Assembly (NCBI GenBank): GCA_030533415.1 | Contig: JAUNJE010000013.1 | Location: forward strand, 1-54,326 | Direction: 5' to 3' | DNA length: 54,326 nt | Source: Eubacteriales bacterium | Lineage (GTDB): Bacteria > Bacillota > Clostridia > Oscillospirales > Oscillospiraceae | In this document: positions 32,612-40,164 of the stretch, in pieces | How positions within the stretch are numbered: position 1 is the stretch's first letter | Layout of the letters: the number at the start of each line of letters is the position of its first letter | Translations under genes and position numbers: made by a program | The notes under the pieces: generated by a model | What the model was told of the DNA's origin: nothing | What the model saw: only the letters and a program-made list of their open reading frames with translations | The model's database searches: none

Positions 32612-33174
32612 CAGCTTTCCTCCACTTGCTGCTCCTGCGGCAGCTCCACAGGCTCTCCGAACGAGATTTTGTCAATGGAGGGCAGCTCTTCCAGAGAACT
32701 GAGTCCGAAGGTCCGCAAAAAATCCGGTGTGGTTTTATACTGAATGGGACGGCCGGGAACATTCAGCCGTCCCGCCTCCTCGATCAGCTTCTTGTTCAGC
32801 AGCGCGGCAACCGAATAGGCGCTGTCCACGCCCCGGATCTGCTCCACCATGGCCTTGGTAGCTGGCTGGTAATAGGCGATGATGGTTAGCGTCTCCAACT
32901 GAGAGGCGGAAAGCTTGGGCGGCTTTCTCGTCTCCAGAGCCTTGGTTACATAATCCGCCATTTCGCCGGAGGATACCATCTGATATCCCTTTTCCAGCTT
33001 CAGGATCCGGATGCCCCGGCGCTGGAACGCATACTGGTCCGCCAAATGATTGGCGGCCGCTTCGATTTCCGGCGGATCGGCTTCCAGGACGGCGGCAAGC
33101 CGCTGAATTTCCATGCGCTCGCCGGCGGCAAAGAGAATCGCCTCTATAGCGCGCTGCAGCTGCTCCTCTTCCAT
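32611..33174 (-). CDS. scpB: Segregation and condensation protein B
   Basis: 187 residues with two winged-helix domains: LQRAIEAILFAAGERMEIQRLA at the start and LSASQLETLTIIAYYQPATKAMVEQIRGVDS in the second, ending YKTTPDFLRTFGLSSLEELP. ScpB dimers bind ScpA and Smc to form the condensin complex. It starts one base after the scpA stop. Confidence 0.95.
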   Translation of the reverse strand: MEEEQLQRAIEAILFAAGERMEIQRLAAVLEADPPEIEAAANHLADQYAFQRRGIRILKLEKGYQMVSSGEMADYVTKALETRKPPKLSASQLETLTIIAYYQPATKAMVEQIRGVDSAYSVAALLNKKLIEEAGRLNVPGRPIQYKTTPDFLRTFGLSSLEELPSIDKISFGEPVELPQEQQVEES

Positions 33175-33175
33175 A

Positions 33176-33967
33176 TCAGGTCATCTCCTTCCCCCGGGAA
33201 TCGTCCAGCAACCGGACATTGGGGTTTTCTCCATTTACATCGTCTTCCAGCGTCACGGAGTTGGTTTTGCACAGGTCCAGAATGGCCAGGAACGTGGCCA
33301 CCACCTCAGAGCGGCTCCTGTTGCCCCTAAAAAGGTTTTTCAGCCGCTCTACGCCCCGCAGAAGCAACTGGCGCAAAACCTCCGCGGCTTTTCTTCCCAC
33401 AGGATACGGCTCCTTGCCCACGATCCCCTGAAAGTTCGCGGTAGGCGGAGGCAACTGGCGCTGGCTGCGCTCGGCAATGGTATCCAAAGCCCGCAGAAGG
33501 TCAACCACATCATGCTTATACCGGTAGCCCTGTTCCCGGCGGAGCGGCTCGGGGTCTTTGGTAAACAGGCAGCGGCCGATCTCATTGCGCGGCTCCAGAA
33601 CGGCTACGGCCAAACGGATCTGCTCCATGGCTTCCTTCCGCTTGCGCTCCACCAGAGACTGGCGCAGCAGGTCAAGCTCGCTTTCCGCTTCCGCCTGCTC
33701 CGCCGCGGAAAGGAGCATCTTTGTCTTGATCAGCATCAGGTGGGAGGCCATAGTGATAAATTCACTGGCGATCTCCATGTCCAGACGCTTCATTTCCTCC
33801 AAATAGGCCAGGTACTGCTCCAAAATCGCGGTGATGGACACATCCTGGATCTCGATTTTATTCTTGCTCAACAGCTCAAAAATAACATCCAGAGGGCCTT
33901 CAAAATCCTCCATGACCTCACTGCGGGTATGGACGATCCCCTCCAAACGGTATTGCGGTTCTCCCAT
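33176..33967 (-). CDS. scpA: Segregation and condensation protein A (kleisin)
   Basis: 263 residues. N-terminal kleisin motif MEDFEGPLDVIFELLSKNKIEIQDVSITAILEQYLAYLE and a C-terminal winged helix (RSEVVATFLAILDLCKTNSVTLE). ScpA bridges the Smc heads. It heads the operon scpA-scpB-DUF2953-gerW-(small protein)-dacF on the minus strand and has its own promoter at 34011-34039. Confidence 0.95.
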   Translation of the reverse strand: MGEPQYRLEGIVHTRSEVMEDFEGPLDVIFELLSKNKIEIQDVSITAILEQYLAYLEEMKRLDMEIASEFITMASHLMLIKTKMLLSAAEQAEAESELDLLRQSLVERKRKEAMEQIRLAVAVLEPRNEIGRCLFTKDPEPLRREQGYRYKHDVVDLLRALDTIAERSQRQLPPPTANFQGIVGKEPYPVGRKAAEVLRQLLLRGVERLKNLFRGNRSRSEVVATFLAILDLCKTNSVTLEDDVNGENPNVRLLDDSRGKEMT

Positions 33968-34010
33968 ATTGGTTTCCTTTTCCTATAGCGGCAGCAACAG
34001 ATTATTTAGC

Positions 34011-34039
34011 ATTATACCATTGTTTTTGATGCGGCGCAA
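34011..34039 (-). promoter_or_regulatory. Promoter of the scpA operon
   Basis: TTGCGC (34039-34034), a 17-base spacer and TATAAT (34016-34011) on the minus strand, about 44 bases before the scpA start. Confidence 0.7.
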
Positions 34040-34075
34040 GTGGTTCGAAAAATTTTACCTTTCTTTCAGAAAATA

Positions 34076-34104
34076 TTGCATTTTTCGATTTGGTGTGCTA
34101 TGAT
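34076..34104 (+). promoter_or_regulatory. Promoter of the small membrane protein at 34138
   Basis: TTGCAT (34076-34081), a 17-base spacer and TATGAT (34099-34104), with the extended TGC directly before the -10. It is divergent from the scpA promoter. Confidence 0.65.
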
Positions 34105-34137
34105 AACCATAAAAGAAATCTTCTGGAGGGATGAAAA

Positions 34138-34443
34138 GTGGCAAAGCGTAACCGTTACCGTGAGATGGAAAGTCTGATGACCAAGATCATTTTGGGAGAC
34201 GCCCTTGTATTCGTGCTATATCTGGTCTGCGCCGGACTTGGCGGAGACATCCTCAGCGTTTTGAAAGTCGTTACCGCCATTATCGCCATTTTTGGTTCCC
34301 TTTTATGCGTAGGCTGGCTGTATCTGACCGGGGAATTCTCCCGCCGGCGGAGCCTGTGGATGGTGACCGCTTTTATTTCCATCGTGATCTGCGTTGTGAT
34401 ATCCATCCTTCTGAATTATCCCTGTCCCGCTCCCACCGCGTAA
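34138..34443 (+). CDS. Small three-helix membrane protein
   Basis: 101 residues, not recognised. A basic N-terminus (MAKRNRYREMESLMTK) is followed by three hydrophobic segments (about 18-35, 38-62 and 73-92). The start is GTG 34138 with GGAGGG seven bases upstream; the ATG at 34131 is in another frame and stops after six codons. The gene has its own promoter and terminator. Confidence 0.8.
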   Translation: MAKRNRYREMESLMTKIILGDALVFVLYLVCAGLGGDILSVLKVVTAIIAIFGSLLCVGWLYLTGEFSRRRSLWMVTAFISIVICVVISILLNYPCPAPTA

Positions 34444-34458
34444 CTTAAAAATTTTAAG

Positions 34459-34488
34459 AGGCAACGGCTTTGGCCGCTGCCTTTTTTT
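34459..34488 (+). terminator. Terminator of the 34138 gene
   Basis: AGGCAACGGC (34459-34468) pairs with GCCGCTGCCT (34473-34482) apart from one mismatch, and seven T's follow. Confidence 0.85.
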
Positions 34489-34499
34489 CAACCGTCTCA

Positions 34500-34528
34500 T
34501 TGCAGGGTATGCCGCAATGCAGTATAAT
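34500..34528 (+). promoter_or_regulatory. Promoter of the MGMT-like gene
   Basis: TTGCAG (34500-34505), a 17-base spacer and TATAAT (34523-34528), with AGGAGG following at 34535-34540. The transcript leader would be very short. Confidence 0.7.
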
Positions 34529-34548
34529 GAGCGCAGGAGGTGTCAAAT

Positions 34549-35040
34549 ATGGCAAACGAACAGCACAAAGACTTCAACGCGATGCTCCACGACAGCAAGG
34601 ACATGCCCAAATTCCAAATCATCACAGACACGAAAAGCATCGAAAAGTACGGCGGAAGCAAAATGTACTTCGCTCCGCCCCTGGACTACGACGCCGTTAT
34701 GAAGCGGATCCCCTGGGGGAAGCTGACAACTGTAGGAGAGATCCGGGCCTATTTCGCATCCCAAAGCGGAGCGGACTTCACCGAGCCTATCACTGCCGGG
34801 ATTTTCGTCTCCATAGCGGCCTGGGCCAGCTTCCAGCGGGAGGACAGCGAAACGCCCTATTGGCGGACACTGAAGGCGGGCGGAGAGCTGAACGAAAAAT
34901 ACCCCGGCGGAATCGCGGCGCAAAGGGAAAAGCTGGAGGCCGAGGGGCATACGGTCATACAAAAGGGGCGGAAAAATTTCCGTTTCTATGTAAAGGACTA
35001 CGAAAAAGCCCTTTTTCCCCTTGCAGAAAACGGGGGCTGA
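34549..35040 (+). CDS. MGMT-family alkyltransferase-like protein lacking any cysteine
   Basis: 163 residues. The middle section AVMKRIPWGKLTTVGEIRAYFASQ corresponds to the helix-turn-helix of O6-alkylguanine-DNA methyltransferases (PxGKVxTYGxIA). The region that should hold the acceptor PCHR reads ETPYWRTLKAGGEL, and the whole protein contains no cysteine. It therefore cannot act by the classical suicide transfer and is better viewed as an alkyltransferase-like relative, possibly a binder of damaged or other DNA. ATG 34549 follows AGGAGG. It ends in a hairpin shared with the convergent kinase gene. Confidence 0.8.
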   Translation: MANEQHKDFNAMLHDSKDMPKFQIITDTKSIEKYGGSKMYFAPPLDYDAVMKRIPWGKLTTVGEIRAYFASQSGADFTEPITAGIFVSIAAWASFQREDSETPYWRTLKAGGELNEKYPGGIAAQREKLEAEGHTVIQKGRKNFRFYVKDYEKALFPLAENGG

Positions 35041-35056
35041 GTTTCAGCCCCCGTTT
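35028..35056. terminator. Bidirectional terminator between convergent genes
   Basis: A perfect 13-bp stem (35028-35040 with 35044-35056) with a three-base loop. Its left arm contains the stop codon of the MGMT-like gene, and the right arm ends one base from the stop of the kinase gene. AAA/TTT flanks serve both directions. Confidence 0.85.
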
Positions 35057-35057
35057 C

Positions 35058-36758
35058 TCAGCGGTAGAAGGAGTTTCCGCCGATGAATTCCCGCACCAGG
35101 CTGGTGGGAGGAATCTCATCGTCCACATCGGCCTCCTGAACATAATTGAGCACCTTGACAATGCCGCACACTTCATCATACCATTCGTCCTCCGGCTGCA
35201 CCGCCTTGAGCAGGGGGAAAATATGCTTTTTCAGCACCGCCAGCTCGTAGAGGGTGGAGCTGTTGAAGATCACATCCGCGTTCTCCTGATAAGGGAAAAT
35301 CCAACGGGTTTCCCCACGGCGGACAGACTCCCACATGGAGATGGTTCTCTGTACGGAGGAACCCCGGGTCTCATAATCCCGGACAATGCGCCGCAGCAGC
35401 CGCAGATAGCTGGTGGGGATGCGGTTGTGGTCATCCAGGTTCAGCGGCAGCAGGGGGCTGACATAGAGCCTGAAAATCAGGCTCCCATCCACATTTTCAG
35501 GAAGCATGGCAGGATTCAGGCCATGCAGGCCCTCCACGATAATGACGGAATCCGGGTACAGCCGCAGCTTGTGTCCCCGCCACTCCCGGCGGCCCGTCAG
35601 GAAATTGAAGCTGGGCAGCTCCACCTCTTTTCCCGCCAGAAGGTCCGCCATATCCTGCCGGAACTGCGCGCAGTCAATGGTATTGATGTGCTCCAAATCC
35701 AGCTTTCCATCCGGGCCGGGGGCAATTTTGTCCCGGTCAATGTAGTAATCGTCCAGACTCATCAGCACGGGCTTTTTTCCGTGGACACGAAGCTGGGTGG
35801 CCAGGCGGTTGGCAGAGGTGGTCTTTCCCGAGGAACTGGGTCCCGCCAGCATCACGGCCTTTGCCCCCCGCTGGCACACCAGGTCGGCAACCTGGGAATA
35901 GCGCTTTTCATGGAGGGCCTCATTGACCCGGATCAGCTCCCGGATGCGGCCGGATGTGGTCAGGCCGTTCAGGTCCGCCACCGTCTCGCATTCCATCAGG
36001 CTGCACCAGCGCTCCCCCTCGGTAAACACGGAGAAGAAATTGGGCATGGCGGGAACCTTTGCGCAGATCTCGGGATTTTGATCGTCGGGGTAGACGAAGA
36101 TGAAGCCCCCGTCCGCAGGCAGGATATTCCACACCGTCAGGTAGCCGGTGGAGGGCATCATCTCTCCATAATAGTAATCGGCGAAATCCCCGTAGGCATA
36201 TTCGTCAAAATAGTCCAGCTTCCGCCAGGAAAGAAGCCTTGCTTTGTCCAGCTGGCCGTCCTTTGTAAAGTGGTCAATGGCGCTTTCCAGGGAAACCCGG
36301 CTGCGGATCAGTGGAATGTCCTCCGCCACCAGCCGGGCGACCCGTTCTCTCAGGACCCCGGCGGAAAAGTCCGCCGCGCCGCTGACGCTGATATAGACAC
36401 TGTCGCCCAACGTGCAGTTCATTTTGGCCCTTGCCTCTGGCCACAGCTGGCGGATCGCCAGGAAAATGACAAACTGGGCGGTACGGCTGTAGCACTCCTT
36501 CCCCGCCGGGTCCACATAGCGCAGCAGGCGCACTTCCCCGTTGGATGCGGCCATGGCACGGCGCATGGAAGGACGGTCAGTTCCATTATCCTTCCGGCGC
36601 AGGGGGATATAATTCAAGGTAAAGACCTCGCCCGCGATTTTGGCGGCCAGAGGGCGGTCGGACAGGGTATTCCCCGCCAGATCAAGCTGCTTCACCAAAT
36701 CCAGCAGGCTCTGTTCCGGTTGTGTCTCAATTCGACGCCCATCGATAAATAAATACAC
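35058..36758 (-). CDS. TGS-domain nucleoside (uridine) kinase
   Basis: 566 residues. The first 60 residues form a TGS-like beta-grasp, and the next section (about 60-260) resembles the second additional domain of threonyl-tRNA synthetase. From about residue 300 there is a P-loop kinase: AVMLAGPSSSGKTTSANRLA, MSLDDYYIDRDKI, NTIDCAQF and SVIIVEGLHGLNPAML, characteristic of the uridine kinase/phosphoribulokinase group. The fusion is a known family in Clostridia; the substrate is inferred. The start is GTG 36758 with AGGAGG seven bases upstream. The promoter is overlaid by a perfect 29-bp palindrome, implying regulation. Confidence 0.9.
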   Translation of the reverse strand: MYLFIDGRRIETQPEQSLLDLVKQLDLAGNTLSDRPLAAKIAGEVFTLNYIPLRRKDNGTDRPSMRRAMAASNGEVRLLRYVDPAGKECYSRTAQFVIFLAIRQLWPEARAKMNCTLGDSVYISVSGAADFSAGVLRERVARLVAEDIPLIRSRVSLESAIDHFTKDGQLDKARLLSWRKLDYFDEYAYGDFADYYYGEMMPSTGYLTVWNILPADGGFIFVYPDDQNPEICAKVPAMPNFFSVFTEGERWCSLMECETVADLNGLTTSGRIRELIRVNEALHEKRYSQVADLVCQRGAKAVMLAGPSSSGKTTSANRLATQLRVHGKKPVLMSLDDYYIDRDKIAPGPDGKLDLEHINTIDCAQFRQDMADLLAGKEVELPSFNFLTGRREWRGHKLRLYPDSVIIVEGLHGLNPAMLPENVDGSLIFRLYVSPLLPLNLDDHNRIPTSYLRLLRRIVRDYETRGSSVQRTISMWESVRRGETRWIFPYQENADVIFNSSTLYELAVLKKHIFPLLKAVQPEDEWYDEVCGIVKVLNYVQEADVDDEIPPTSLVREFIGGNSFYR

Positions 36759-36786
36759 AAAAGCACCTCCTTAGGGGAATTGCACA

Positions 36787-36828
36787 AAACGTGTGCTATA
36801 TTATAGCACACGTTTATACTTTTTGCAA
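36787..36828 (-). promoter_or_regulatory. Kinase promoter overlaid by a perfect 29-bp palindrome
   Basis: On the minus strand TTGCAA (36828-36823), a 17-base spacer with an extended TGC, and TATAAT (36805-36800). The -10 lies at the centre of a perfect palindrome 36787-36815 (14-bp arms, one central base, AAACGTGTGCTATA arm). This position fits a repressor operator. Alternatively the stem could terminate the upstream PadR operon, since TTTTG follows it on that strand. Confidence 0.75.
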
Positions 36829-36835
36829 GCCAAAT

Positions 36836-37327
36836 TTACTTTGCCTTGCAGTGCCGCAGCAGAAGATACCCCGCGATGCCAACGATCAGCAGTGCTGCTG
36901 TTACCACCGACACCATCCAGGAAGGAGTGGTGACAAAAAACGCCGTAGGGCCGTCCGCGCCGCCGATAATGCCGATCGCAGCAGAAAGGTCCGCCGATGC
37001 CCGGTACAGAATGTACCTGCCAACCAGCGCTATGATACCGTCATACAAAATCTGGGCGGCCGCAACCACCGCCAGTCCGAGGAACAAGAACCGCCAGGGG
37101 CTTTTCCGGTAGGCAAATTCCTTCATCTGCTCGTTGAGGTCCGCCGCCGCCTTTCGGGCATCTCCCAATTCCGCGTAAATCTCCTCATCCGTACGGCCGG
37201 CTTCCCGGCGGGCGGCAATGGAACTGAGGAAGTCGCTCATGACCCTGGCCTTCACCGCCCGGGGCAGGTTCAGACGCCGCTCAACGGCATTGGTGTATTT
37301 CTTCATTTTCTTTTCCGCATCCGTCAT
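36836..37327 (-). CDS. HAAS-type membrane protein carrying an IIGGADGPT motif
   Basis: 163 residues. The N-terminal 70 residues (KYTNAVERRLNLPRAVKARVMSDFLSSIAAR, then DEEIYAELGDARKAAADLNEQM) match the helical HAAS/DUF1700 segment that commonly pairs with PadR regulators. Two or three hydrophobic segments follow. Between them lies IGIIGGADGPTAFFVT, a motif I know from the beta subunits of sodium-translocating decarboxylases, here in a far shorter protein. The start overlaps the padR stop by four bases. It probably acts as a membrane signalling or anti-regulator partner of PadR. Confidence 0.8.
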   Translation of the reverse strand: MTDAEKKMKKYTNAVERRLNLPRAVKARVMSDFLSSIAARREAGRTDEEIYAELGDARKAAADLNEQMKEFAYRKSPWRFLFLGLAVVAAAQILYDGIIALVGRYILYRASADLSAAIGIIGGADGPTAFFVTTPSWMVSVVTAALLIVGIAGYLLLRHCKAK

Positions 37328-37671
37328 TGGTCCCTGTCTCCCTTCAAAAATATGTTGACGGTTTCCTCAAATTCCCGCCAGACAAGCTGCCGGCGGAGAT
37401 TTTCCTCCCGGCCTGCCTGGGTGGCCTCATAGATTTTCTTCGGTGCTGTCCTCCCCTGTCCCTGGGACCATTTCGCCAGGATCATGCCGTCGTCCTCCAG
37501 CCGGTAGAGGATGGGATAGAGGGTCCCCTCCTTCAGGGAGAAGCGCCCTCCGGACGTCTCCTTCAGCCTGGACAGCAGCTCATAGCCATAAGTGGCCTGG
37601 GCACAGACCAGCTTCAGCACCAGCATTTCCAGCACGCCTTTTTTCAGCTGCTGGGCAAATCGGTCTTCCAT
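37324..37671 (-). CDS. PadR-family transcriptional regulator
   Basis: 115 residues: winged helix LKKGVLEMLVLKLVCAQATYGYELLSRL, then EGTLYPILYRLEDDGMILAKW and the C-terminal helix. PadR proteins repress transporter or stress genes. It is first gene of a two-gene operon with the HAAS protein. A dyad TTGTA-N6-TACAA overlaps its own -10 box, suggesting autoregulation. Confidence 0.92.
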   Translation of the reverse strand: MEDRFAQQLKKGVLEMLVLKLVCAQATYGYELLSRLKETSGGRFSLKEGTLYPILYRLEDDGMILAKWSQGQGRTAPKKIYEATQAGREENLRRQLVWREFEETVNIFLKGDRDQ

Positions 37672-37712
37672 CAGTCCTTCTCCTTTGCTTTGTACTTTGC
37701 ATTGCTAAGTAT

Positions 37713-37745
37713 TTGTAGTATAGTACAACCATTCCGTTTTGTCAA
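37713..37745 (-). promoter_or_regulatory. padR promoter with overlapping dyad
   Basis: TTGACA (37745-37740), a 17-base spacer and TATACT (37722-37717) on the minus strand. The inverted repeat TTGTA (37713-37717)/TACAA (37724-37728) covers the -10, a likely PadR site. Confidence 0.8.
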
Positions 37746-37814
37746 GCGTGAAATCCATAAAACCGCTAAATTCTGAAATTGGCTTATTGGCTTAACGCAG
37801 CAAGACCGGCTTGC

Positions 37815-38072
37815 AGCGCGCCAAAGGCTCCCTTGTGCAAAGGCGACCGAAGAGAGTGCCTTGCGCTGAGCTGTCACGCGAGCAGCGTGACTGAGGGATT
37901 GTCGCGGTAAAATGTTGCCTTTTTGCCGAAGTCCAATGCGAATTCGTAACGTTTCACTGCACAATCCCTCCGAGGCGGCTTGCGCCGCCCCACCTCCCTT
38001 TGCACAAGGGAGGCTTTGGTGCGGTGCAAATTGGTAAACTTCTACGTTTGAACTTACTTTTTCGACACTCTG
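37815..38072. mobile_element. Dispersed terminator-associated element, copy C (left end lost)
   Basis: The right end TTTTTCGACACTCTG is intact and abuts a terminator hairpin, but the left terminal repeat and first about 20 bases are absent, and no matching hairpin is seen on the left. The left arm holds about 25 extra bases (near 37842-37867), the inverted counterpart of the insert in the right arm of copy B. The wider gap 37672-38120 contains only this element, the padR promoter and the hairpin. Confidence 0.8.
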
Positions 38073-38073
38073 C

Positions 38074-38098
38074 GGCGGCAGCATATTCTGCTACCGCC
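38074..38098 (-). terminator. Terminator of the GntR-ABC operon
   Basis: On the minus strand GGCGGTAGCA (38098-38089) pairs with TGCTGCCGCC (38083-38074), loop GAATA. The element end CAGAGTGTCG follows directly, so there is no adjacent T run. Confidence 0.65.
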
Positions 38099-38120
38099 TT
38101 CGGCTGGGCCTGTGACTGGC

Positions 38121-38765
38121 TCAATATTCTTTTCGTTTGAATATGCCCACCGTGACCGGGTAGGACAGGGCAAACGCCAACAGCGGGCATACCAGCAAAA
38201 CAAGGTTTCCAAGCAAAATTCCGATGACTCCCGGATCAAACAGTTCATTGCATACACTGATGATCACAAAATCAAACCCAAACGCGCAGAGCAGGGCGAT
38301 TACCAAAAGCACCTCGCACCGTTCCTCCCCGCCCAAATAAAACAGTGGAAGGAAAAGCGCGCCCAAGAAAAGGCTGATGCTGATTCCCATCGTAAACAGG
38401 GACAGAATATCAATGGGAAAATCAAATGCACATCCATGCAGAAGCGTCGATAACCCAATTTCTATTCCGCCGAAGGCCGTTCCCGCCAGCATCCAGATGA
38501 TCTGATTCCAAAACAGGCTTTTTACGATGTCCGCCCGTTTTACAGGCAGCGTCAGCTTGTATTTCCCCCATTTGGAACCGAATCCGTTTTTCGCGACGAA
38601 AATCCCATTCACGGAAAATCCAATGATTCCGATCAGCACATAGCCGATCTGCAGACTTTGGCTGACAACGGCAACCGAAAAGATTCCAAATACCAGCATG
38701 AAAATGGAAAACACCTTTGCGTTCGCGCACACAGCAAAGAAATTGTTCCTCATAAGCCCTTTCAT
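38121..38765 (-). CDS. ABC-2 type transporter permease
   Basis: 214 residues with six hydrophobic segments and a short N-terminal cytoplasmic stretch (MKGLMRNNFFAVCANAKVFS). The pattern and position (start overlaps the ATPase stop by four bases) indicate the membrane partner of the ATPase at 38762. Substrate unknown; YtrA-type GntR operons with such permeases often respond to cell-envelope stress. Confidence 0.85.
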   Translation of the reverse strand: MKGLMRNNFFAVCANAKVFSIFMLVFGIFSVAVVSQSLQIGYVLIGIIGFSVNGIFVAKNGFGSKWGKYKLTLPVKRADIVKSLFWNQIIWMLAGTAFGGIEIGLSTLLHGCAFDFPIDILSLFTMGISISLFLGALFLPLFYLGGEERCEVLLVIALLCAFGFDFVIISVCNELFDPGVIGILLGNLVLLVCPLLAFALSYPVTVGIFKRKEY

Positions 38766-39628
38766 ACCCGTTCCCCCTTTACCAGCAGCAGCATGATCTC
38801 ATCCACGGAAACATGGTCCACAACCGCATCCTTATATTTTCTCTGGGCCTCTTTCCCGTCGCGGACCAGCACATCGGTCTGAAAATCCCGCTTCCGGTAG
38901 GCGATCATATCCTGTGGCTCCAGGGCCAGGAACTGGCTTTCCCTGCAGCGCATAACGGCATAGCGGTATGCCAGGTCATTTTTGGACGCGGTCAAAATCA
39001 GTTTTCCGTCATGGATGAACGCAATATAATCCGCGACCTTTTCCAAATCGCTTGTGATATGGGAGGACAGCAAAATGGAGTGGTTTTCCTCCTGCACGAA
39101 ATCGAGAAACACATCCAGTATCTCGTCGCGCATAATCGGATCCAGTCCACTGGTGGCCTCGTCCAAAATCAGCAGTTGCGGATGGTGGGCCAGGGCGGCC
39201 GCCATGGCCAGTTTCATGGTCATTCCTCTGGAATAGTGCTTGATCTTCTGGCCGGAAGGCAGATGAAATTCCCGCAGATAGCGTTCAAAAAGCGGCTGGT
39301 CCCATTGGGAATAGACCCCTTCCAGGATTTTCGCCAATTGCTTTGCCGTCAGATAGGCGGGAAAATTATCCCCGTCATAGACGACACCGATTTTTTCCCG
39401 CATGTCCGTGTCCGCATCCCGCATTTCCCTGCCAAACAATTTTACCGTGCCGCTATCCTTCGCGACCGTATTCAGGATACAGCCTATGGTCGTGGTTTTG
39501 CCCGCGCCATTCTCTCCCACAAACCCCAAAATCGCCCCATAGGGCAGGGAAAAAGACACATTGTCCAGACGAAAGCCCGATTTGGGAAACGCCTTGGAAA
39601 CCTGCTCCAATTGTAAAATATGCTCCAT
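38762..39628 (-). CDS. ABC transporter ATP-binding protein
   Basis: 288 residues. Walker A GENGAGKTTT, Q-loop region GVVYDGDNFPAYLTAKQL, signature YSRGMTMKLAMAAALAHHP (a divergent SRGM in place of SGGQ), Walker B LLILDEATSGLDP. Note DEAT rather than DEPT. It lies one base after the GntR gene and before the permease in one operon. Confidence 0.93.
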   Translation of the reverse strand: MEHILQLEQVSKAFPKSGFRLDNVSFSLPYGAILGFVGENGAGKTTTIGCILNTVAKDSGTVKLFGREMRDADTDMREKIGVVYDGDNFPAYLTAKQLAKILEGVYSQWDQPLFERYLREFHLPSGQKIKHYSRGMTMKLAMAAALAHHPQLLILDEATSGLDPIMRDEILDVFLDFVQEENHSILLSSHITSDLEKVADYIAFIHDGKLILTASKNDLAYRYAVMRCRESQFLALEPQDMIAYRKRDFQTDVLVRDGKEAQRKYKDAVVDHVSVDEIMLLLVKGERV

Positions 39629-39629
39629 G

Positions 39630-40007
39630 CTATTCGTCCTCCTGGTAAAATAAGGCCAGCAGCTCCGTCAGCTTTTCAAGGGGAATGCTGCTCACCCGTC
39701 CGATTTCCGCCGCCGCCTGCAAATGCGCCTCCGCAATGCGCTGCTGCTCCTCCTGATAGAATTCCTTGTTCCGGGCCGATACAAAGCTCCCCCGTCCAAC
39801 GGTAGTTTCAATAAAACCGTCCCGCTGCAGATCCTCGTAGGCTTTCTGCACTGTAATGACGCTGACATGAATGGATTTGGCCAGGGCGCGCATGGAGGGG
39901 ATGGACTCCCCTGCCTGCAGCTCTCCGCTCATGATCATTGCCTTTATCTGAGAGGTGATTTGCTCATAGATCGGCTTGTTGGCATTGTTGCTGATAATGA
40001 TCTCCAT
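39630..40007 (-). CDS. GntR-family regulator, YtrA type
   Basis: 125 residues. The winged-helix domain PIYEQITSQIKAMIMSGELQAGESIPSMRALAKSIHVSVITVQKAYEDLQRDGFIETTVGRGSFV is textbook GntR; the short C-terminal part (about 45 residues) is the YtrA type. ATG 40007 is chosen since the domain starts there and a consensus promoter lies upstream; a longer frame would run through the promoter and the dispersed element. It likely represses its own operon with the two ABC genes. Confidence 0.93.
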   Translation of the reverse strand: MEIIISNNANKPIYEQITSQIKAMIMSGELQAGESIPSMRALAKSIHVSVITVQKAYEDLQRDGFIETTVGRGSFVSARNKEFYQEEQQRIAEAHLQAAAEIGRVSSIPLEKLTELLALFYQEDE

Positions 40008-40026
40008 AGCCCACCGCCTTTTCAAA

Positions 40027-40075
40027 TTGTACTTAATGTACAAGTACATTATAACACCGCTTCTGCTGTTGTCAA
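40027..40075 (-). promoter_or_regulatory. Promoter and operator of the GntR-ABC operon
   Basis: TTGACA (40075-40070), a 16-base spacer and TATAAT (40053-40048) on the minus strand. A perfect dyad TTGTAC-N5-GTACAA (40027-40043) lies just downstream of the -10, over the expected transcription start. Confidence 0.85.
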
Positions 40076-40143
40076 CCCCCGACGCAAAAAAAGAAGGCCG
40101 TTCCCAGCCAACTGGGGAACAACCATTTGCCTTGACGGCAGGA

Positions 40144-40164
40144 AGGCGGAGGCACGCCTCCGCC
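40144..40164. terminator. Hairpin, distal copy of a 21-bp direct repeat
   Basis: GGCGGAGGC and GCCTCCGCC form a 9-bp stem. Bases 40144-40164 recur exactly at 40427-40447 on the other side of element copy D. Confidence 0.8.

Noticed and set aside
34470-36752. Open frame of 760 codons opposite the nucleoside kinase
   Set aside because: It runs antisense to a well-defined kinase and across the MGMT-like gene; composition is typical of a reverse-strand shadow.
36836-37327. Calling this gene a decarboxylase beta subunit because of IIGGADGPT
   Set aside because: The protein is far too short, has a HAAS-type N-terminus and lies with padR; the motif alone does not support the enzyme call.
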